Source of the DNA: Chytriomyces cf. hyalinus JEL632 | Lineage: Eukaryota > Chytridiomycota > Chytridiomycetes > Chytridiales > Chytriomycetaceae | Direction of reading: 5' to 3' | DNA: 58,861 nt | NCBI GenBank assembly: GCA_025435555.1 | Contig: JAIWWG010000146.1 | Coordinates: 1 to 58,861, forward strand | Shown here: one piece after another, positions 22,850-32,542 of the stretch | Layout: each line of letters starts with the position of its first letter | Numbering within the stretch: position 1 is the stretch's first letter | Notes under the pieces: generated by a model | Database searches by the model: none | Told to the model about the DNA's origin: nothing | The model's input: the letters and a program-made list of their open reading frames with translations, nothing else | Program-made: the position numbers and the translations under genes

Positions 22850-22975
22850 ATTCTGGCTTAGTTGTTAAGGTTCGTGACCAAAGACCCACAGGTCACTGGT
22901 TCAACCCACACTGCTGCCAACTTCATGCAGCTATCTTCTGATCTTTATAGAGAAATAAGCAGAAGAAGAAGAAAT
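22850..22975 (+). repeat. tRNA-derived SINE candidate
   Basis: An A-box-like TGGCTTAGTTG (22854-22864) and a B-box-like GGTTCAACCC (22898-22907) are spaced about 33 nt apart, as in tRNA genes and tRNA-derived SINEs. Between them GTGACC...GGTCAC can pair like an anticodon arm. A non-tRNA body and an AGAAGAAGAAGAA tail follow. It is not a functional tRNA: the acceptor stem does not close. Confidence 0.4.
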
Positions 22976-22993
22976 AGATATCAACTTGGAAAA

Positions 22994-23051
22994 GTATTCT
23001 ATTACTACTTTTGTATGACCAATATGTCATACAAAAGTAGTAATAGAATAC
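22994..23051. repeat. 58-bp perfect palindrome, 26-bp arms
   Basis: Arms 22994-23019 and 23026-23051 are exact reverse complements around the 6-nt spacer CAATAT. The palindrome truncates the RT frame of the adjacent Copia remnant at the place where the catalytic YVDD-type motif would follow. Confidence 0.95.
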
Positions 23052-24653
23052 AAGAGTATGAAACCTTTTGAACCTTTCTTGTAGAAGAGGCATGGGTCTG
23101 TCTTTGCCCGTGTGAAACCTTGTTCTATCAGGGATGCGGTAATGTGTTTGTTCCATTGTCTACCTGATTGGTGAAGGCCATAGAGGCTCTTCATTAGGTG
23201 TAGTATATATGGATTACCATCTTGATCATTCATGGAATATCCTTCTGGTATGGACATGTAATTGACCGTGTCCAGATCTGAGTTTAGGTATGCAGTATCA
23301 GTCTGTTCTATGAGGTAGTTCAAGAATATGGCTACCACAATCATTATTCGGAGACACTGAGTTTTAATGACCGGAGAATGTGTATCTGTGTAGTCAACTC
23401 CTTCTTGTTGTAGATGACCCATTACCACTAGTCTGGCTTTGAACCGCGACACCGTTTTTGTGTCCAGGTCAACCTTGTAGGAGTAGATCCACTTAGGTCT
23501 CAGGAGTTTCCTTCCTTTGACATATTTACCTCCCTTCCATACACGCTTGCAATTCATGGCATTGAGCTCAACTTTCTCAGCAGCAAGGAAGTAGTCACAG
23601 TATGGGTGGAGTAACATGGCCTTCCTTGACTTTGGTGCATCAGGTAGGTCCACAGTGGATACAGATCCTCTTGGTGGGGTATCTATTGGGTTTGGATACT
23701 CATCAAGAAATTCTTCAATGGGTCCCATAATTTGAGTCTGGACTCTTTTCTTTGTGGGTTTATGCTTGGCTACCACTTTGGAAATGATGATGTTCTTTAT
23801 TTCCCATTTCTCCAACTCCTTCCTTGTCTCCACTGATAAATAGACTGGAGTTTGTGTTTCTTCATCTGATAGATACTCAGAGAACTCCGACTCCACATTG
23901 TTGGGTATTAGATAGTCTTCAGGATGAACTTCAGAGAAGTCTGATTCATTGTCAGACAGGAGTTTGGATGGCTCTTTTGTGATACCCTTAGAAGGTGTAT
24001 TGACTAACTAGTATGTCCTCATCAGGGATATCCAGGTAATCTTCTGCCGGGCTGATCTCAGGTATATCGAGTGCGACTGGGGCTGGGGCTGTAGTAGGTA
24101 CCCTTGGCCTTAGCTCATATCTCGGAGCATGCTCGATGTCTGGTTCAGACTCAGATAACATGTCTGAGTTTCCTCTTGTGATGGTCATACCAGGGAATGA
24201 GGTAGAGTGGAATGCCAAATTGGTGCACAACTTCACGCAGTTGTCTTGATACACCCAGTAGAGGGAATTACCGTTGTAACCGAGAAAGATCCCTGTGGAG
24301 CCTCTATCTGAGTAGAAAGATTTTCTTTGGTCGGGGTGAGTCACTTTGCAGCCAAAGGGTTGAATCCTTGTCAGATCAGGTTCTCTTCCATACCAAAGCT
24401 TGTAAGGGGATGTGTGTATTTCCTCTGGGTGATTCATGCAGTTTTTGACATGCATTGAGTACTGGAGGGCGTAGCTTGTGAAACGTAGTGGTAGATTTGA
24501 CTGGGCCAGCAGTGTGATAGCATTGCCTTTGTGTATACTGTAATGTCTCTCTACCATCCCGTTGTACTCCTTGTTGTACAGTGGTGATGTTTCATCGGCT
24601 ATTTGAGGTGTGCGTGTGTTGCAGAACTGTTTGAACGAGTCTCTCAGTTCTCT
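23027..24653 (-). mobile_element. Copia family C pol remnant (integrase C-half to RT)
   Basis: Minus-strand reading from 24653. It covers the end of the integrase core (SFKQFCNTRTPQ, NGMVERHY, then SPYKLWYGREPDLTRI and a GIFLGY motif) and the start of RT (WIYSYKVDLDTKT, ARLVVMGHLQQEGVDYTDTH, DTAYLNSDL, SLYGLHQSGRQWN). There is a one-base frameshift near 23995. It ends at the palindrome 22994-23051. Gag, protease, the front of integrase, the RT catalytic site and RNase H are absent. A similar fragment lies at 46690-47170. Confidence 0.85.
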
Positions 24654-24880
24654 TGGCAGATGTGCCAGAGACCTGTGTGTGTGATTGGCGGTGTGTTACT
24701 GCCCCTGTGGCTTGTCTATATTTACATGAAGTCATGTGTATTTCACATCTTTGTTACGTATGGGGTCTGCAGGTGCTCAAACACCTGTTTCCCACATCTT
24801 CATGCATTCCAGAGATTTTGAGCTCTCCTTTATGTTGAGTACATGAGGAGACCACTGGTCCACCTTGACCAGGATCTACA
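24654..24880 (-). repeat. Copia-type LTR, family C
   Basis: 227 bp, minus orientation, starting TGTAGATCCTGG and ending ATCTGCCA; matches 17758-17987. It joins directly to the middle of the integrase frame, which is not where an intact element has an LTR. A deletion or LTR recombination has therefore occurred. Flanks (ATAAC and TCTCT) show no target duplication. Confidence 0.75.
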
Positions 24881-26364
24881 ATAACTGACATTCCCCAAAT
24901 GGCTATGAAAGGAGGGGCCTCAAAATAACTTGTGTGAATTCCGGCTCCTCCATTGAACTTAGCCTGGGGTGTTCTTGTTTAGCATCATTGTTGCTGAATT
25001 CAAAAAAGACATGCCAGAGAAAATCAAAAAATACCATGAAATATTAACTCACTATGCATAACAAGATGCTTGCTGATAATTGTCATCAATATCCATGGAT
25101 ATATTGATGTTGAAATGGTGAAGGACAAAGTCTGTAACAGACTTGAGTTGGGAACTCCAGTCTGCATGTAATGAGTGTTTTTAAAAGAACGATTGATGCT
25201 GGAAATCAATTATTGAATCAATTGACAGACAGTGGTCATGGATAGGTTTGAACCTGTCAAATGCAGCAGAAATTTTCTGCATGATATCACTGGGAGTACT
25301 CCATCAGACTAGTTGACTGACAAACAAAAACGAGGTTACAATGGGATCTTGGATGATTTGAATTACCGACCTCTCAAAGCAAGCACAGCCCTTTTATTGA
25401 TCAGTGCCACCTCTATATCCCCCTGTTTCTTGATCAGTGCTGCTCTTTCATTCTTGAAGCCAGTAGCAGACTTTGCCACTTCAATTGGAGATGCTGCTCC
25501 TCATGGAGTTACTGCTTGACTTATCTGCAGGATATTTTTTTGCTCACCTTGTGGATGCTGCGTTTGATAAAGAGAGTGGCAGTTGCCAGAAAAGTGCTTG
25601 GGAAAAAGGCTGTATCAGTTGCAAGGATAAGAATGTATGTTAAACTAACCTTTGTGAAGATGGCATTATTTTTTGGCAGCATTGTGGAGCACTGTTTCCA
25701 CAGTATACTGTTGGTGTTGTTTTTCACTCTGTCTGCAAAAAGGGTACCTCCCTTTATCCCAAAATCTGTGAGAGCATGTTTTTTCAGGGTGTACAGCCTT
25801 ACTTGAGTGTTTGCAGGGTGTACGTCTTGCTTGGATTATATATACATATATATGTATACCTCATCATACAGATCCCTTGTTTCCAGTAGTAACTGGTACC
25901 TGCAATGTCCAACAACGAGGGATTTAAAACAATATTTTTAACAACAGTGTTTGTCACAAAAGGAAAGATTTACATCAAATAAATAGAACTGACGGATAGC
26001 AAGTAGCTTTCAACGCATGTTTCCTGACCATAGCATCCAGAGCAACTGCTGTTCTTCCAAGCCAAAGTTTGCAATATTCATTGCAATATTGACGGTCAAT
26101 TCCATGTTGTTTTGCTTGCCACTCCATTTCACACATCTGACTTGGGAACACAAAAGAAAATTGAACGCATGATACACTGCACGCCTAACTACAAGCCTGA
26201 AAGAACTCAACTGCCTTGCAGGCTCGTAAGTATCGAAAGCCTTGACGAGGCACGCGTGACTTCTTTCGTATGACCCTGCTCAATCAATGATTTGAGCCGA
26301 ACGTGTTTCAAGGAGGCATACTAACAGAATTGGGACAAATAGACTTTTCTTCTCCAAATTTTAT
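24881..26364. other. 1.5 kb without a supported gene
   Basis: Only short frames in scattered phases. The longest (25516-25806, +) has no recognisable motif. TATATATACATATATATGTATA-like alternating sequence is present near 25836-25858. Probably decayed repeats. Confidence 0.4.
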
Positions 26365-27480
26365 TCACTCGACAGGTAATTCCAATACAAACTGCTCCAT
26401 CTTTTCGATCAAATTCTCCCCGCTCTTCTCATCCGTCTCCAAGAACTTTTGTTTCGCGAAGCTCTCAAAAAGACGCGGTGGCACCACAAAATACAGCCTT
26501 GGCTTGTCATACAACGCGCACAAATCATTCCAAACTTCCACTTCCTGCATCGCATGTTCCGCATCAATGGAGAGTTTGAACATTCCCTGAGGACTGAGCG
26601 AGTCAATTGCTGGGAACTTGCGATCATGCAACACGGTATTTTCTTTACGAAACTGCGCGTGTGTGTCGAGGATGAATAAATTTGTTGGCGCAAAAACAAA
26701 CAAAAAAGACCAGCGCAATTTCGAAAGCGAAGCCTCGACCTTCGAACTTGATTCATCGACACACCAGACACTGCGGACAAACGATCCATGCTATCACTGG
26801 TTTCAATCACTGCTCGAGTCGGATGATTGAGATCCGTCAGCAGCCACCAAATCAACCATGGAAGCAACCGCACAGGCCCCTCTGAATCCCGAAGCGCAAC
26901 AGCCCCAGCGCAAAATATTCAATCTAAGCAGACGATGGCACGCGGAAGCAAAACCCGTATAGAGGACTTTCAAGAGACCCCAACCAGCAAGAAGCCACAT
27001 CGAGGAGACCTGAAACCTCACGGACCCAACTGAATGACTGCGACCAATAATCCAACCTGCAATGCCAAGAAGCTGAGTAAATGGACTCCCCATTCTTCCA
27101 ACCCAGATCCGTCCTTACAGACGGATGAATCGGAGAGCCGTCTAAATCGGATCTCAAGCGTAACCTTGCGGCCAAAATGGCTTGACAATTTTATTTCCCA
27201 ATGACAGCAAACAACAAGCGAAATTCAGGATCCAGTTCAGTCGCGCTTTTTTTTTTTCTCGCGCACTGCCAAATAACTCATCAAACAAACCCAACAGTCA
27301 AATGCGGCTCTGAATCATACCCGATCACATCGCTGCGATCGAAATCCTGGAACATCTGACGGGGGGAGTCCCCAGCAGGATTCTGGCGATATTTTCAACC
27401 GGGTGCACGCACTGAGCGATAAATTTCAGCAACGATAGCATCTGCTGGACAAACTCAACTTCCAGCTTTCGAACACTGGA
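26365..27480 (-). CDS. Crinkler-like (CRN) C-terminal region, upstream exons unresolved
   Basis: The last exon (about 26720-26365, stop TAA) reads TVLHDRKFPAIDSLSPQGMF, VEVWNDLCALYDKPRL and YFVVPPRLFESFAKQKF. The 'LYFVVPxxxFxxFxxQ' motif and its closeness to the C-terminus are typical of CRN-type proteins of chytrids and oomycetes, where they are nuclear or host-directed effectors or self-directed NTPase/nuclease-like proteins. Upstream minus-strand exons (for example the frame 27093-26803) are in other phases and could not be joined with confidence. Bases 26650-27480 are duplicated in inverse orientation at 10640-11470. Identification is by motif only. No N-terminal translocation motif is visible. 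Confidence 0.45.
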
Positions 27481-28348
27481 AGTGATTCATTGTCCAAACA
27501 GTTCCTGGAATATGCGTTGCCGGCAAGTCTGGCCGCGGCGTCGTACTTGGACATTTTGAAACACGGGTCAATTTAAAAGCAAAAGCAAAAAGACAATAAA
27601 CAAAACAACAAAAAACGAACCAAAAAAACGTCTGCGGAGAGACGGAGACCGAGGCTGGTGCGCTCCAAGATCGACACTTGGGGCGGCTGTCCATACTCAC
27701 CATCTCAATGTAAGTGGTTGACCACTCATTCTGCATCGAGAGTGCTCTGTTTATGCCACGGAATTCAAGCCCCTGCATTATCGACTGCCTCTCCCTGTTC
27801 AGCCTCTTCTAAATGCCTTTTGTTCTCTTGCCCCAGGCCAATTGATGGTACCGATGATACGAAGTTGGCATAAGAAAAGCTTACACTTCTGACAAAAGTG
27901 GTGCGTGGCCCTTCATTGCCTTCTCGCCAACAATTTTTAACGGCTGTCATTGCAGGATGATATAACTGGCAATGGGAACACCTTCCGGTATGAGCATGAT
28001 TGGCGAGACTCTAAAGCAACCATATCACCTGATTGGCACAACGCGGTCATGAAGGCATGTGGATACCGGGATATTTCCTGAGCCAGGCGAGCACCTGATT
28101 GGCACTACGGGGCCATGACGGCACATCAATACGTGGGTCGCTTTTGTTGAGGAAGTCGCGTCGAACCAACGTCAGTAACTGCGCAAGACTGGCGAGGGAT
28201 CACAGCGATTCAGGTGTGTCTTCTGTTTCGTTTTTTTACCTGACGTTTTAGAAGACAGTCATCGCAGCTATTTGTGCACAATGAACTCGCTGATGGAATG
28301 GTAGGACTGATCAAGATGAAGGCGGCGAAGAAGGTGGCAAAGTGATAA
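27481..28348. other. Region without a supported gene
   Basis: A minus-strand frame at 27950-27765 (GLGQENKRHLEEAEQGEAVD) is hydrophilic and may be an upstream exon of the CRN-like gene. Around 28040-28130 two imperfect copies of CACCTGATTGGCAC occur about 70 bp apart. Nothing else is supportable. Confidence 0.3.
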
Positions 28349-28404
28349 ATAACTATTATTGACTGGTTCGGGGTGGTTCGGGGTGGTCCAGATTGATTTA
28401 CACA
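28349..28404 (+). promoter_or_regulatory. 55-bp module, second copy
   Basis: Matches 20584-20640 with about two differences, including the GGTTCGGGGT tandem. It ends 15 bp before the ATG of a small ORF related to the one at 20.66 kb. Confidence 0.45.
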
Positions 28405-28419
28405 CTAGCGACTGCTGCT

Positions 28420-28527
28420 ATGACTGAGATCAACTTCAGGAAGGTAATCTTGAAGAAGGACGGCGTTTTATTCAATGCGGAGCAGCCAAAGGATGATGAA
28501 GAGACAATCGAAGCAAAAAATAAATAA
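28420..28527 (+). CDS. 35-residue ORF, unknown
   Basis: ATG at 28420, reading MTEINFRKVILKKDGVLFNA and ending in an acidic/lysine stretch and TAA. The start aligns with the ORF at about 20655 behind the same upstream module. The frame ends in an A-rich tract, and the reading may originally have been longer. No domain. Confidence 0.3.
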   Translation: MTEINFRKVILKKDGVLFNAEQPKDDEETIEAKNK

Positions 28528-28908
28528 AATAAAAAATAAAAATAAAAAATACAACATGCATCAACCAAACAAAAAGAAAAAAATAAAGGGCAAGCAAGCA
28601 ATCAACCCTGCTTACCTTGCATGTTGGTTGTACTCTCGGGATGATTTTCGGAATGACGACGTCGGTATGGTACGAGGTGCGTGATGGTGTTGAATAAATG
28701 AAACTGTAAGCAGCCCACGATTGGATTGGACGACACTCGTTGACAAACGATCGATCGGGCCGTTGTTCCGTTGTTCCGTGCGGGATTGAGTGGCTTATTA
28801 ATACAAATTGAGATTTCTTTTGTCATTTGTAAATTAAAGCAATTCAACACATTACTATACACGCTTCCAAGCAAATGAAAATGACGTCTGCTACACACCA
28901 TCCTTCAC

Positions 28909-29043
28909 ATGCCCCCGAATGAATCGTACGCTTGTCCGGACTGCCACTTTGTGTTTGCATCCAAGACACCGCTTCGAAAACATATCCGTGCGTTTGAGTT
29001 GAGACCAAAGAAAACTAAATGCAGTCAGTGCAAGGCGATATAA
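28909..29043 (+). CDS. Small C2H2-like zinc-finger ORF
   Basis: 44 residues. YACPDCHFVFASKTPLRKH has the CxxC...F...L..H skeleton of a C2H2 finger, but the second histidine is missing (HIRAFE). A second CxxC (CSQCKA) follows near the end. It may be a truncated finger or a different zinc-binding module. The ORF ends just before the upstream block described at 29060. Confidence 0.35.
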   Translation: MPPNESYACPDCHFVFASKTPLRKHIRAFELRPKKTKCSQCKAI

Positions 29044-29059
29044 ACTACTGTGGCCTGAA

Positions 29060-29450
29060 TTTACGCTGTGCTGCTGCGTTTACTATAACCTCATTCAGAC
29101 TCCCAAAACCAATCCAAACGCAGGCACCAAGAATCGCAGACTTATCCGGCCCACTTCGAAGACTTCGCAATGAGCACCTGTGTTCGAAGGTAGAACCTGG
29201 AAAAATTTGGATGAAAAATTAAGCATGGCTGTTTTCATCAAACCGTTGGCCAATTGGTCTCATACAACTGGCCAGCAGCGGTGCCGAAACGTGCAAGCAG
29301 AGCTGTCTGCATTCATTCTCCCTGTTCTGCTGCTCAGCAGTCGCCAGGGTGTGCGGCGTTGCTGTACTGGGTCTGGGTGCGTCACAAATTGACTGGGCCG
29401 TCCACCTCAAATTGACTGGGTTATCAAGCCCAAAAACCATGCTATATAAG
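29060..29450 (+). repeat. Duplicated upstream block, copy 1, with TATA box
   Basis: About 390 bp is closely repeated at 30250-30640. It ends with two CAAATTGACTGGG motifs and a TATATAAG (29443-29450). The ATG of the next gene is 37 nt beyond, so this is probably its promoter. Confidence 0.7.
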
Positions 29451-29486
29451 GAGGGCTAGACCAGAAACACTCCAAAAACGAAAATC

Positions 29487-29807
29487 ATGGCACCAGTCGA
29501 ACTGACCCGGAGGCTTGTCTACTACACCTATTCCAACAACGACGGCTACTACTACGGTGGCGGTGGTGCGGCCTTCGTAATCCTATGCCTGCTGTGCTGC
29601 TGCGTATACTACACCAACCAGAAGAAGAAGGAGGAGCAGCCCGCCGCCCCGACCGTCTTTGTTGCTCCGCCAGGGTCTCAGCCGCAGTATCAGCCGCAGT
29701 ATCAGCAGCAGTATCAGCAGCAGTATCAACAGCCTGTGTATGCCAGTACAGAGTACAAACCATATCAGCAGCCACAACAGCCGCCCCAATACCCGCCTTC
29801 TTCTTGA
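29487..29807 (+). CDS. Small membrane protein with Q/Y/P-rich tail
   Basis: 106 residues. A short polar N-terminus (TYSNNDGYYYGGGG) leads to one Cys-rich TM helix (AAFVILCLLCCCVYYT), a KKKEE stop-transfer and a tail of repeated QPQYQPQYQQQYQQQYQQP, ending PYQQPQQPPQYPPSS. The cysteines next to the membrane could be palmitoylated, and the PxY-type repeats could bind WW domains; both are inferences. Single exon, no signal peptide, with a TATA box 37 nt upstream of the ATG. No family recognised. Confidence 0.6.
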   Translation: MAPVELTRRLVYYTYSNNDGYYYGGGGAAFVILCLLCCCVYYTNQKKKEEQPAAPTVFVAPPGSQPQYQPQYQQQYQQQYQQPVYASTEYKPYQQPQQPPQYPPSS

Positions 29808-30088
29808 TTCAAGGCACATACGGGATAGATGCAAGATCCTTGCTGGTCGAATTGTCCCGTATTCATTCAATGGTTATGCAATAATTGTTGTGCGATATAG
29901 ATAAATAAATATGCCAGTACCTGTCTGGGGGCTTTTCTTTCAAACAAATGACGTTCTGCGCTTCCGCTCTGGACAAGGAAACAGTAAGCAGGAATCCCAA
30001 AGCACGTGCAGGTTGATTTTTGAAGTTTTCGTTGCGGCTGTAGAAAATGCCCAGTCGGATTTAGCGAGGCTTGATCGATCATGTGGGG

Positions 30089-30237
30089 ATGCGCAATGTG
30101 CCCAGTCATCTCCGAGGAGTGTACCGCCTGCTTGCGGCAGAAATGGGAAAGACACGCAAGAGCGTGAACTTGACACTTGAAGAACAGATGCTGATCAGAC
30201 AAATGGTGGTTGAGTTTGAAAACGCTGAAAATAGAAA
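30089..30237 (+). pseudogene. LYR-motif protein, truncated after ~50 residues
   Basis: ATG at 30089, reading MRNVPSHLRGVYRLLAAEMG then LTLEEQMLIRQMVVEFENAE. The LRxVYRxL start followed by a helix ending in R-x-M/V-x-x-x-F is the complex-I LYR pattern, with FMC1-like assembly factors the closest in feel. Such proteins work in mitochondrial iron-sulfur or respiratory-complex assembly. Coding similarity stops where the duplicated upstream block begins (about 30250), so the gene was probably cut by that duplication. Confidence 0.4.
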
Positions 30238-30249
30238 AAGTCAGTTCCT

Positions 30250-30690
30250 CTTTTTTCTAATTAGCCTCATCCAGACTCCCAAAACCAATCCAAACGCAGG
30301 CACCAAGAATCGCAGACTTGTCCGGCCCACTTCGAAGACTTCGCAAGGTGATCGAAGACGTCGCACCGAGCACTGTAAAACCTGGAAAAATTTGGATGAA
30401 AAAATTAAGCATGGCTGTTTTCATCAAACCGTTGGCTAATTGGTCTCATACAACTGGCCAGCAGCGGTGCCGAAACGTGCAAGCGGAGCTGTCTGCATTC
30501 ATTCTCCCTGCTCTGCTGCTGCTCTGCTGCTCCGCAGTCGCCAGGGTGTGCGGCGTTGCTGTGCTGGGTCTGCGTGCGTCACAAATTGACTGGGCCGTCC
30601 ACCTCAAATTGACTGGGCCATCAAGCCCAAAAACGCTACTGCATAAAGTGCAGTCGTGTGCCTTTCCTGAATCAACAAAACCAGTCAGAA
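30250..30690 (+). repeat. Duplicated upstream block, copy 2
   Basis: Repeats 29060-29450 with small differences, including an inserted ~17 bp (GGTGATCGAAGACGTCG region) and GCATAAAG in place of the TATATAAG. It ends just before the ATG at 30695. Confidence 0.7.
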
Positions 30691-30694
30691 AACA

Positions 30695-31408
30695 ATGAGC
30701 GTAGCTGCATGCAACTCCAGGCTCCCCACCCTGCAAGCCACCCTGCAAATCTGCGGCTATGTGTTTGACGCCACTGGTGCCGCCCAAGTCCCAGCTACTG
30801 CCAACCAGGCAGCCGTGCAGACCTGCATGTGCAGTCCTTCCAGTTTATCGATTTTTAAAGCGACTCTTGCTGACTGCCCTTCGAATCCTGCGGTGTCGTC
30901 GAACTTGAATCCGGTCATTTCCCTCTGCTCCAGCGCTGGCACTGGCGCTGGCGTTGGCACTGGCACTGGTGTTGGCACTGGCGCTGGTGTTGGCACTGGT
31001 GTTGCTTCTCCGTGTGAGCTGAATGTGCAGCAAGGACTCCAAAGCCTTAATGGATGTGGCGTGACAATCGACGCCGCTGGAAACGTTAAGCTAACTGCCT
31101 CTGACGCCCAAACCGCCAACTGCCTCTGCACTCAAAAGAACTTGGTGGTGTACAAGATGGTGAAGAGTTCATGCGAGGCAGAAATTTCCCCCACTTCGGC
31201 TCAAGGCCTCCCAATCGCCAAGTCACTGATTGCTGCATGTGAAAGTGGAACTTCTCTCAATGGCGCTGGTACAGGGTCTAGTACCGGTTCTTCGGCGGGA
31301 AGTGCCGGAGTTACTCCTGCTCCTGGTGCCGCTGCTCCATCGAAAGGTAGCGGGGCTGTCCGCTTTGGTGCGATGGGAATGTTTTTTGCTTGTGTGTTGC
31401 TGATGTGA
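30695..31408 (+). CDS. GPI-type surface protein with two tandem six-cysteine domains
   Basis: 237 residues, single exon. Two repeats share the order C, CG, CxC, C, C: ACNSRLPTLQATLQICG...TCMC...DCPSN...LCSS and PCELNVQQGLQSLNGCG...NCLC...SCEAE...ACES. They are joined by a Gly/Thr/Val tandem linker (GTGAGVGTGTGVGTG). The C-terminus has a Ser/Gly/Pro-rich stretch and a hydrophobic end (GAMGMFFACVLLM) of GPI-anchor type. It resembles fungal cell-wall proteins but is not the eight-cysteine CFEM pattern. No N-terminal signal peptide is seen, so a first exon may be missing or the promoter block may have replaced it. Confidence 0.6.
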   Translation: MSVAACNSRLPTLQATLQICGYVFDATGAAQVPATANQAAVQTCMCSPSSLSIFKATLADCPSNPAVSSNLNPVISLCSSAGTGAGVGTGTGVGTGAGVGTGVASPCELNVQQGLQSLNGCGVTIDAAGNVKLTASDAQTANCLCTQKNLVVYKMVKSSCEAEISPTSAQGLPIAKSLIAACESGTSLNGAGTGSSTGSSAGSAGVTPAPGAAAPSKGSGAVRFGAMGMFFACVLLM

Positions 31409-32542
31409 TTCCTGAGAGAGTAGAAATAAAGTTGAAACGTGTTCCGCTTGTTGAAATCCCCAGTGTCCGTTCATGGAATTGTTGAGGGGTACTTGGGTGG
31501 TTTCATGAGAGATGTTGTGTGGGACAAGTTACACTACCCTGGGTCTATTAATGCGTTCATTAGGCTCTCAGCACTTGAAATTGGACTTTGTCGACCAGAT
31601 GGCCATTTACATGATTCAGTGCCCTCCACGCATGCATGACATGGTTCCCTATGTCATGATTCATGGATCAAGTTCGTTGTAGATACACCTTCGGTGGCTC
31701 TATCTACGCTACAGCCCATGAAGGCTTAGGGAAGCAGGGCGTTGCACCATCGTTGTTTCAAACTGAAACCGGTGCCATTTGATTGAAATGAATCGACCCA
31801 GAATAAAGTCCATATGCGTTTGACTTTACACTTCCTTTTATTGAACATAAACAGGAAAGACTGCGTCAAACTGTGACACCCTAGGACTTGCTCATGGCCG
31901 CCAGAATGGACGGGGACATGATGAGTTTGGCAGATATTCGCGAATATTTCAATTAAGACTCCGAAAAACAGACTGCCCACTCATCATGACTCCAAGAGAA
32001 GGATCGCAAGATACAAGAGGCTGCTCATTGGCAAGATCCGGAGCGACTGGGGTATCGACGCACATGTCGCTGACAAATCCCACGAAAGCGTCCCCAATGT
32101 TCGAAAACAAGTCCATGAGTACCGCGGGGGCTGTGACACATCGCTCATCTTGGAATCGCGTGATAAAAAAAAGGGCGCTCTGTGGTGGTGCTTGGCCGCA
32201 CCTACGCGTCTGTGGTTGGGCCAAGGACAGCACTTGTACCAATTGAACCAGAGAGTGAGGAGCAGGAGGACCAATCCCAAGTACGTGATGGTGAGTGGAT
32301 CAACAGACAGAACGAAGAACTCAACTTTGATACGGAACAACAAAACAAAAGAACGAGCAGGATTCAACGCTTTGACATCTGGTCTGTGCAAGTAGTATAC
32401 ACACTCTGTGCGACTGAAGAGAGGATTGATTTGGCTACTTCGAGAGACAATTCTGATGCGAGAGACTCTGTCTTTTCTGGCTTTTCTGGTTCAATGCGGA
32501 CTCGACGATGAAAATGGCAATGACAGTGGTGGTGATGACAAT
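31409..32542. other. Region with unassigned ORFs before the Copia insertion
   Basis: Candidate frames: plus 31439-31639, minus 32242-31949 (PAVLMDLFSNIGDAFVGF) and plus 32182-32511 (EPESEEQEDQSQVRDGEW). None shows a named domain. The last runs up to the Copia target site at 32538-32542, and sequence resuming at 37902 may belong to the same interrupted locus. Confidence 0.3.

Noticed and set aside
22850-22925. Functional tRNA gene
   Set aside because: Boxes A and B are present but the acceptor stem does not pair and no proper anticodon loop forms.
22994-23051. Rho-independent-type transcription terminator
   Set aside because: The genome is eukaryotic, and the palindrome lies inside a dead Copia pol fragment with no T-run logic.
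29583-29870. Minus-strand Leu/Ile-rich ORF opposite the Q/Y-rich protein
   Set aside because: Shadow of the CAG/TAT repeat tail on the other strand.
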